A DNA stretch of 8,808 bases from NCBI GenBank assembly GCA_943914745.1, contig CALUDF010000116.1, positions 1 through 8,808 on the forward strand. Direction: 5' to 3'. Below the pieces are notes generated by a model. The model worked only from the letters and a program-made list of their open reading frames with translations, was not told the DNA's origin and did no database searches. The position numbers and the translations under genes were made by a program. Each line of letters starts with the position of its first letter. The first letter of the stretch is position 1. This stretch comes from an uncultured Bacteriovorax sp. GTDB lineage: Bacteria > Bdellovibrionota > Bacteriovoracia > Bacteriovoracales > Bacteriovoracaceae. Below, piece by piece: positions 6,635 through 8,808 of this stretch.

Positions 6635-7621
6635 ATGATTAGATTTACTAAATTCATCCATTATATTTTCATCTTCAGCCTTTTTTTAGTCTTTATAAGT
6701 TGCTCTCATCAGGGATTTGTCCGGACTCCGGCAAATGACCCTGCCGTCATTGGTATTGCGACCTACACGGGGTCTTTTGATCCTCCAACGCTGGCCCATG
6801 AAACATTGATGAAAATGGCGTTGGATAATTATCAGGTCAATAAATTGTATATTTTCGTAAATATCTCTGGGCCAAAAGATTTCAAGGCTTCCTTCAAGGA
6901 AAGAAAAGAGATGATTGCAGGAATGCTTAAGGCTTATGGGGAGCGAGTTGAGATTGTCCCGGTCCTTCAGGAAAACAGAGTCGAGATCATTACAGGAAAG
7001 ACTGCTGATAAGAATTTTTATCAGGTCATCGGACAAGATTCGTTTGAAAAATTAGGGGATGACCTTAACTCCTTGCCTAATCGCAAATGGTTGGTGGTGC
7101 CAAGAGGAGATGATCCCTTTACAATTCCTGCAGGTGCCAATGCTGAGATTATGCCAGACATAAAAGATACATCGTCTACGGATGTAAGGGCCCTGATTCT
7201 TCAAAATAGAATTCAGGAGGCCCAGATCAATCCGTTCGTCGCTGATTATATCATGAAACATCACCTCTATTATCCTTACGATGGAGAAGAGGAAGTTTTA
7301 AAAAAGAAAGAGTTTGAAATCTTCTTTAAAAGATACCTGGGGGAGATAACCAAAAAATTTCCGGAGCTAGGTCTTGGCGACATGCCTCTGCCTCAGTATA
7401 TTCCGGAGCAATCAAAGGCAGCGTGGAGTGATAAATTCACTAATAAGGCCATTCAAAAGGCGAGTCTACAAGGTCGTCATGCTGAAGATTTCAAAGTGGC
7501 TTCCATGAGTATTTTGGAAAAACTTTCTTCTTTGGCCGTCCAAGATGTTCAAAAAGTAAAAATTCCCAAGGCTGTCAATATCTGTGAGCCTGCTCAGCTT
7601 ATAAATGCCTTTGGTCATTAA
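6635..7621 (+). CDS. Putative lipoprotein with a NadD-like nucleotidyltransferase domain
   Basis: 328 residues. An N-terminal hydrophobic segment (about 8-22) ends in FISC, a near-lipobox with the Cys at 23, which suggests export and lipid anchoring. Residues about 38-212 resemble nicotinate-nucleotide adenylyltransferase: TGSFDPPTLAHE (45-56) corresponds to GGSFDPPHLGHL, but the first His of H-x-G-H is Thr (T52) and the Gly is Ala, while the second His (H55) is kept. VIGQDSFEKL and the C-terminal motif SSTDVR (180-185, usually ISSTxIR) followed by NPFVADYIMKHHLYY also match. About 115 further residues (213-328) are Lys/Glu-rich and unrecognised. NadD makes deamido-NAD from ATP and nicotinate mononucleotide in the cytoplasm, so an exported version is odd and the real substrate is unknown. 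It starts 21 nt after cheB and may share its transcript. Start: GAGG (6621-6624) is 10 nt from this ATG; a GTG at 6629 (4 nt away) is an alternative adding two residues. Confidence 0.72.
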   Translation: MIRFTKFIHYIFIFSLFLVFISCSHQGFVRTPANDPAVIGIATYTGSFDPPTLAHETLMKMALDNYQVNKLYIFVNISGPKDFKASFKERKEMIAGMLKAYGERVEIVPVLQENRVEIITGKTADKNFYQVIGQDSFEKLGDDLNSLPNRKWLVVPRGDDPFTIPAGANAEIMPDIKDTSSTDVRALILQNRIQEAQINPFVADYIMKHHLYYPYDGEEEVLKKKEFEIFFKRYLGEITKKFPELGLGDMPLPQYIPEQSKAAWSDKFTNKAIQKASLQGRHAEDFKVASMSILEKLSSLAVQDVQKVKIPKAVNICEPAQLINAFGH

Positions 7622-7686
7622 AATAGCAACCAGAACGTAGTCCGAAATTTCCACAAAGACGATACTAATTGCCTATTTAAGACTTA

Positions 7687-8589
7687 CTAGTTTTTAAACC
7701 ATTCCTTTAAGAGCTTAACCAACGAGCGAAGACGTCTGTCGTCATCCGAGCTGGAGCGGACAGTGGCACAAATACTGTGCGTTCCAAATCCTTTGGGAGA
7801 AAATCCCTCCATGCTTATTTTAACGAGCTTTTTAGATTTAATGGCCTCTTCGGCAAGTCGTTGCGGGAGTACACAGAGGCCAATTCCATTTTTCCCAAAG
7901 GTCGAGCTGGTCGTAAAGGAATCTAGCTCAATGGTTTCTTTGAATTGATAACCGGCCTCTTGAAGATAAGTCAGTATGCTTTTATTGTTTTCATCAAAGG
8001 CCAAGGGGCAATAGATCAAAGGGATGTTTGTGATATTTTCTGGGTACAATTCGGCAGGAAGACTTCCTTTCTTGGCATAAAAATTAAATTTATCTTTATA
8101 AAGGGTCCAGGATGTGAAGTTGCCAAGCAACCTTGGTTCCGCATCCACAAGAATGTCTAGTTGTCCGCTTTCAAGAGCACTTTGATTTAGGCTTGGTCCG
8201 TTTGTCCTTATGGACAGCTTTAATTCAGGATAAAGTTTCTTCGTAGATAATACAAATTCAGGCCAAAAGTATTCCGCGAGAGACTCATAGGAGCCAATGC
8301 GAATTTGACCGGACATCTCGAGCGTTGGGTTCTTCAGTCGCTCTTCTGTGTCTTCAAGATTTTTTAATACAGAAGAGGCAAAATCATAGAGAACCTTGCC
8401 TGAATCAGTCAGGACGACACCTTGCCGGCTTCTGTGAAAAAGAGTCTTTCCACTGGCCGATTCTAGAGTTTGGATGAGTCGAGTAAGGGAAGGTTGGGTC
8501 AAGTTTAAACGAACAGAGGCTTCTCTTAATTTTCCCACTTCTGCGACGGTTTTGAAAACTTTTAGCTTATCTAAGTGATCTGAGAGCAT
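7687..8589 (-). CDS. LysR-type transcriptional regulator
   Basis: DNA-binding regulator of about standard family length (300 residues). N-terminal winged helix-turn-helix, about 5-65: LKVFKTVAEVGKLREASVRL then NLTQPSLTRLIQTLE and GKTLFHRSRQGVVLTDSG, a typical LysR signature. Effector-binding domain about 93-298: GQIRIGSYESLAEYFWPEFV, SGQLDILVDAEP, and GKNGIGLCVLPQRLAEEAI, the last a common LysR block. The effector cannot be read from the sequence. Start chosen at 8589 because GGAG (8599-8596) lies 6 nt upstream; the frame stays open to an ATG at 8640, which would add 17 residues not typical of the family and without a good ribosome site. It is convergent with the NadD-like gene and divergent from the exported-protein gene at 8718, which is the obvious candidate target along with itself. 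Confidence 0.93.
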   Translation of the reverse strand: MLSDHLDKLKVFKTVAEVGKLREASVRLNLTQPSLTRLIQTLESASGKTLFHRSRQGVVLTDSGKVLYDFASSVLKNLEDTEERLKNPTLEMSGQIRIGSYESLAEYFWPEFVLSTKKLYPELKLSIRTNGPSLNQSALESGQLDILVDAEPRLLGNFTSWTLYKDKFNFYAKKGSLPAELYPENITNIPLIYCPLAFDENNKSILTYLQEAGYQFKETIELDSFTTSSTFGKNGIGLCVLPQRLAEEAIKSKKLVKISMEGFSPKGFGTHSICATVRSSSDDDRRLRSLVKLLKEWFKN

Positions 8590-8595
8590 AATAAT

Positions 8596-8599
8596 CTCC
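8596..8599 (-). promoter_or_regulatory. Ribosome binding site deciding the LysR start
   Basis: GGAG on the minus strand lies 6 nt before the ATG at 8589. This supports the 300-residue product over the longer in-frame reading from 8640 or 8601; the ATG at 8601 is itself only a base or so upstream of this ribosome site. Confidence 0.6.
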
Positions 8600-8622
8600 A
8601 TTGATAGCTTTTTCGTATCATA

Positions 8623-8653
8623 AGTATAGTTAAATATCAATTTAACACATCAA
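8623..8653 (-). promoter_or_regulatory. Possible promoter of the LysR-type gene
   Basis: On the minus strand TATACT (8628-8623, 5 of 6 to the -10 consensus) has TTGATG (8653-8648, 4 of 6) 19 nt upstream, longer than the preferred 17. The leader would be about 28 nt. It overlaps the candidate promoter of the divergent gene, as is common in LysR systems. Weak because of the spacing. Confidence 0.3.
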
Positions 8654-8669
8654 TAATCGCAGGTATACC
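8642..8669 (+). promoter_or_regulatory. Possible promoter of the exported-protein gene
   Basis: TTAACA (8642-8647, 5 of 6 to TTGACA) and TATACC (8664-8669, 4 of 6 to TATAAT) are 16 nt apart. A start near 8676 would give a leader of about 42 nt before the ATG at 8718. The -10 box is inside the 12-bp palindrome at 8660-8671, so a protein bound there would block or modulate this promoter. Confidence 0.35.
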
Positions 8670-8671
8670 TG
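8660..8671. promoter_or_regulatory. Perfect 12-bp palindrome, candidate operator
   Basis: CAGGTATACCTG is a complete palindrome in the 128-nt region between the divergent LysR-type gene and the exported-protein gene. It overlaps the candidate -10 box for the plus-strand gene. It does not show the T-N11-A pattern of classical LysR sites, so the binding protein could be another regulator. Confidence 0.4.
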
Positions 8672-8684
8672 TTTCACTAAGTTG

Positions 8685-8697
8685 CCTCATTGTGAGG
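8685..8697 (+). repeat. Small inverted repeat in the leader of the exported-protein gene
   Basis: CCTCA-TTG-TGAGG: 5-bp arms around 3 nt, 9 nt before the Shine-Dalgarno AGGAG at 8707-8711. It could be the second half of an operator region or a small RNA hairpin in the leader. Too short to be sure of either. Confidence 0.25.
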
Positions 8698-8717
8698 TAC
8701 TATATTAGGAGACAGTC

Positions 8718-8808
8718 ATGAGAACAATCGCTATGCCCATTTCATTAATATTCTTAGCCTTTGCATTACCAACACTTGCAGATGAAGAAAGGACTATTAT
8801 CGCTGAGG
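8718..8808 (+). CDS. Exported protein of unknown function, N-terminal fragment (cut by window edge)
   Basis: Only 30 codons are present. The ATG at 8718 has AGGAG at 8707-8711, 6 nt away. The product begins with MRTIAMPIS, a hydrophobic stretch (LIFLAFALPTLA) and then DEERTIIAE, a clear signal peptide with likely cleavage after TLA (about residue 21), so the protein is secreted to the periplasm or beyond. No family can be named from this fragment. Its divergent position next to the LysR-type gene suggests it is regulated by that protein. Confidence 0.72.
   Translation, partial: MRTIAMPISLIFLAFALPTLADEERTIIAE

Noticed and set aside
7621..7678. AAATAGCAA (7621-7629) and TTGCCTATTT (7669-7678) as a bidirectional terminator between convergent genes
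   Set aside because: The arms need a bulged base and enclose about 40 nt, and there is no GC-rich stem or T tract. No convincing terminator was found in 7622-7686.
8590..8640. 17-residue N-terminal extension of the LysR-type protein
   Set aside because: The internal ATG at 8589 has GGAG at 6 nt and gives the normal family N-terminus; the extension would also overlap the candidate -10 box at 8623-8628.
8682..8706. Promoter formed by TTGCCT (8682-8687) and TATATT (8701-8706)
   Set aside because: Spacing is only 13 nt, and a start site near 8712 would remove the Shine-Dalgarno at 8707-8711 from the transcript.

Overview
The window is an ordinary-density bacterial chromosome segment of moderate to low GC, with Lys/Glu-rich proteins, tight gene spacing and good Shine-Dalgarno sites. 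A chemotaxis operon occupies its core. No ribosomal or other phylogenetic marker is present. Gene style, the Ala/Pro-rich interdomain linkers and the putative lipoprotein suggest a Bdellovibrionota-like (Bacteriovorax/Peredibacter-type) bacterium, but this is an impression from style and not a demonstrated placement.

Layout. 1-573 (minus): 5' part of a branched-chain aminotransferase gene (ilvE), cut by the window edge just before the expected PLP lysine. 574-808: divergent control region with a sigma70-type promoter for ilvE and a perfect sigma28-type -10 box (GCCGATAA, 757-764) ahead of cheA. 809-6613 (plus): cheA, cheW, a cheR fusion and a cheB fusion, closely spaced and probably one operon. 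6635-7621 (plus): a putative lipoprotein with a NadD-like nucleotidyltransferase fold, 21 nt after cheB. 7687-8589 (minus): a LysR-type regulator. 8590-8717: a second divergent control region with a perfect palindrome over a candidate -10 box. 8718 to the edge (plus): start of an exported protein.

The unusual part is the adaptation module. The CheR protein is CheR + CheB-type receiver + a C-terminal domain that aligns by eye, nearly without gaps, to the methylesterase domain of the CheB encoded next door, with all three catalytic positions (Ser, His, Asp) replaced. The CheB protein has an intact receiver and an intact Ser/His/Asp methylesterase, preceded by about 120 residues that look like a degenerate CheD deamidase domain: the Thr of the triad is kept, the Cys and His are lost. 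So the methyltransferase carries a dead methylesterase, and the methylesterase carries a dead deamidase. The pseudo-domains may serve docking or regulation. There is no separate cheY, cheD or receptor gene in the window.

Expected working: CheA and CheW couple receptors to autophosphorylation. CheA then phosphorylates both receivers in the operon, so that both methylation (CheR-REC) and demethylation (CheB) could be under CheA feedback. The downstream lipoprotein has no obvious chemotaxis role.
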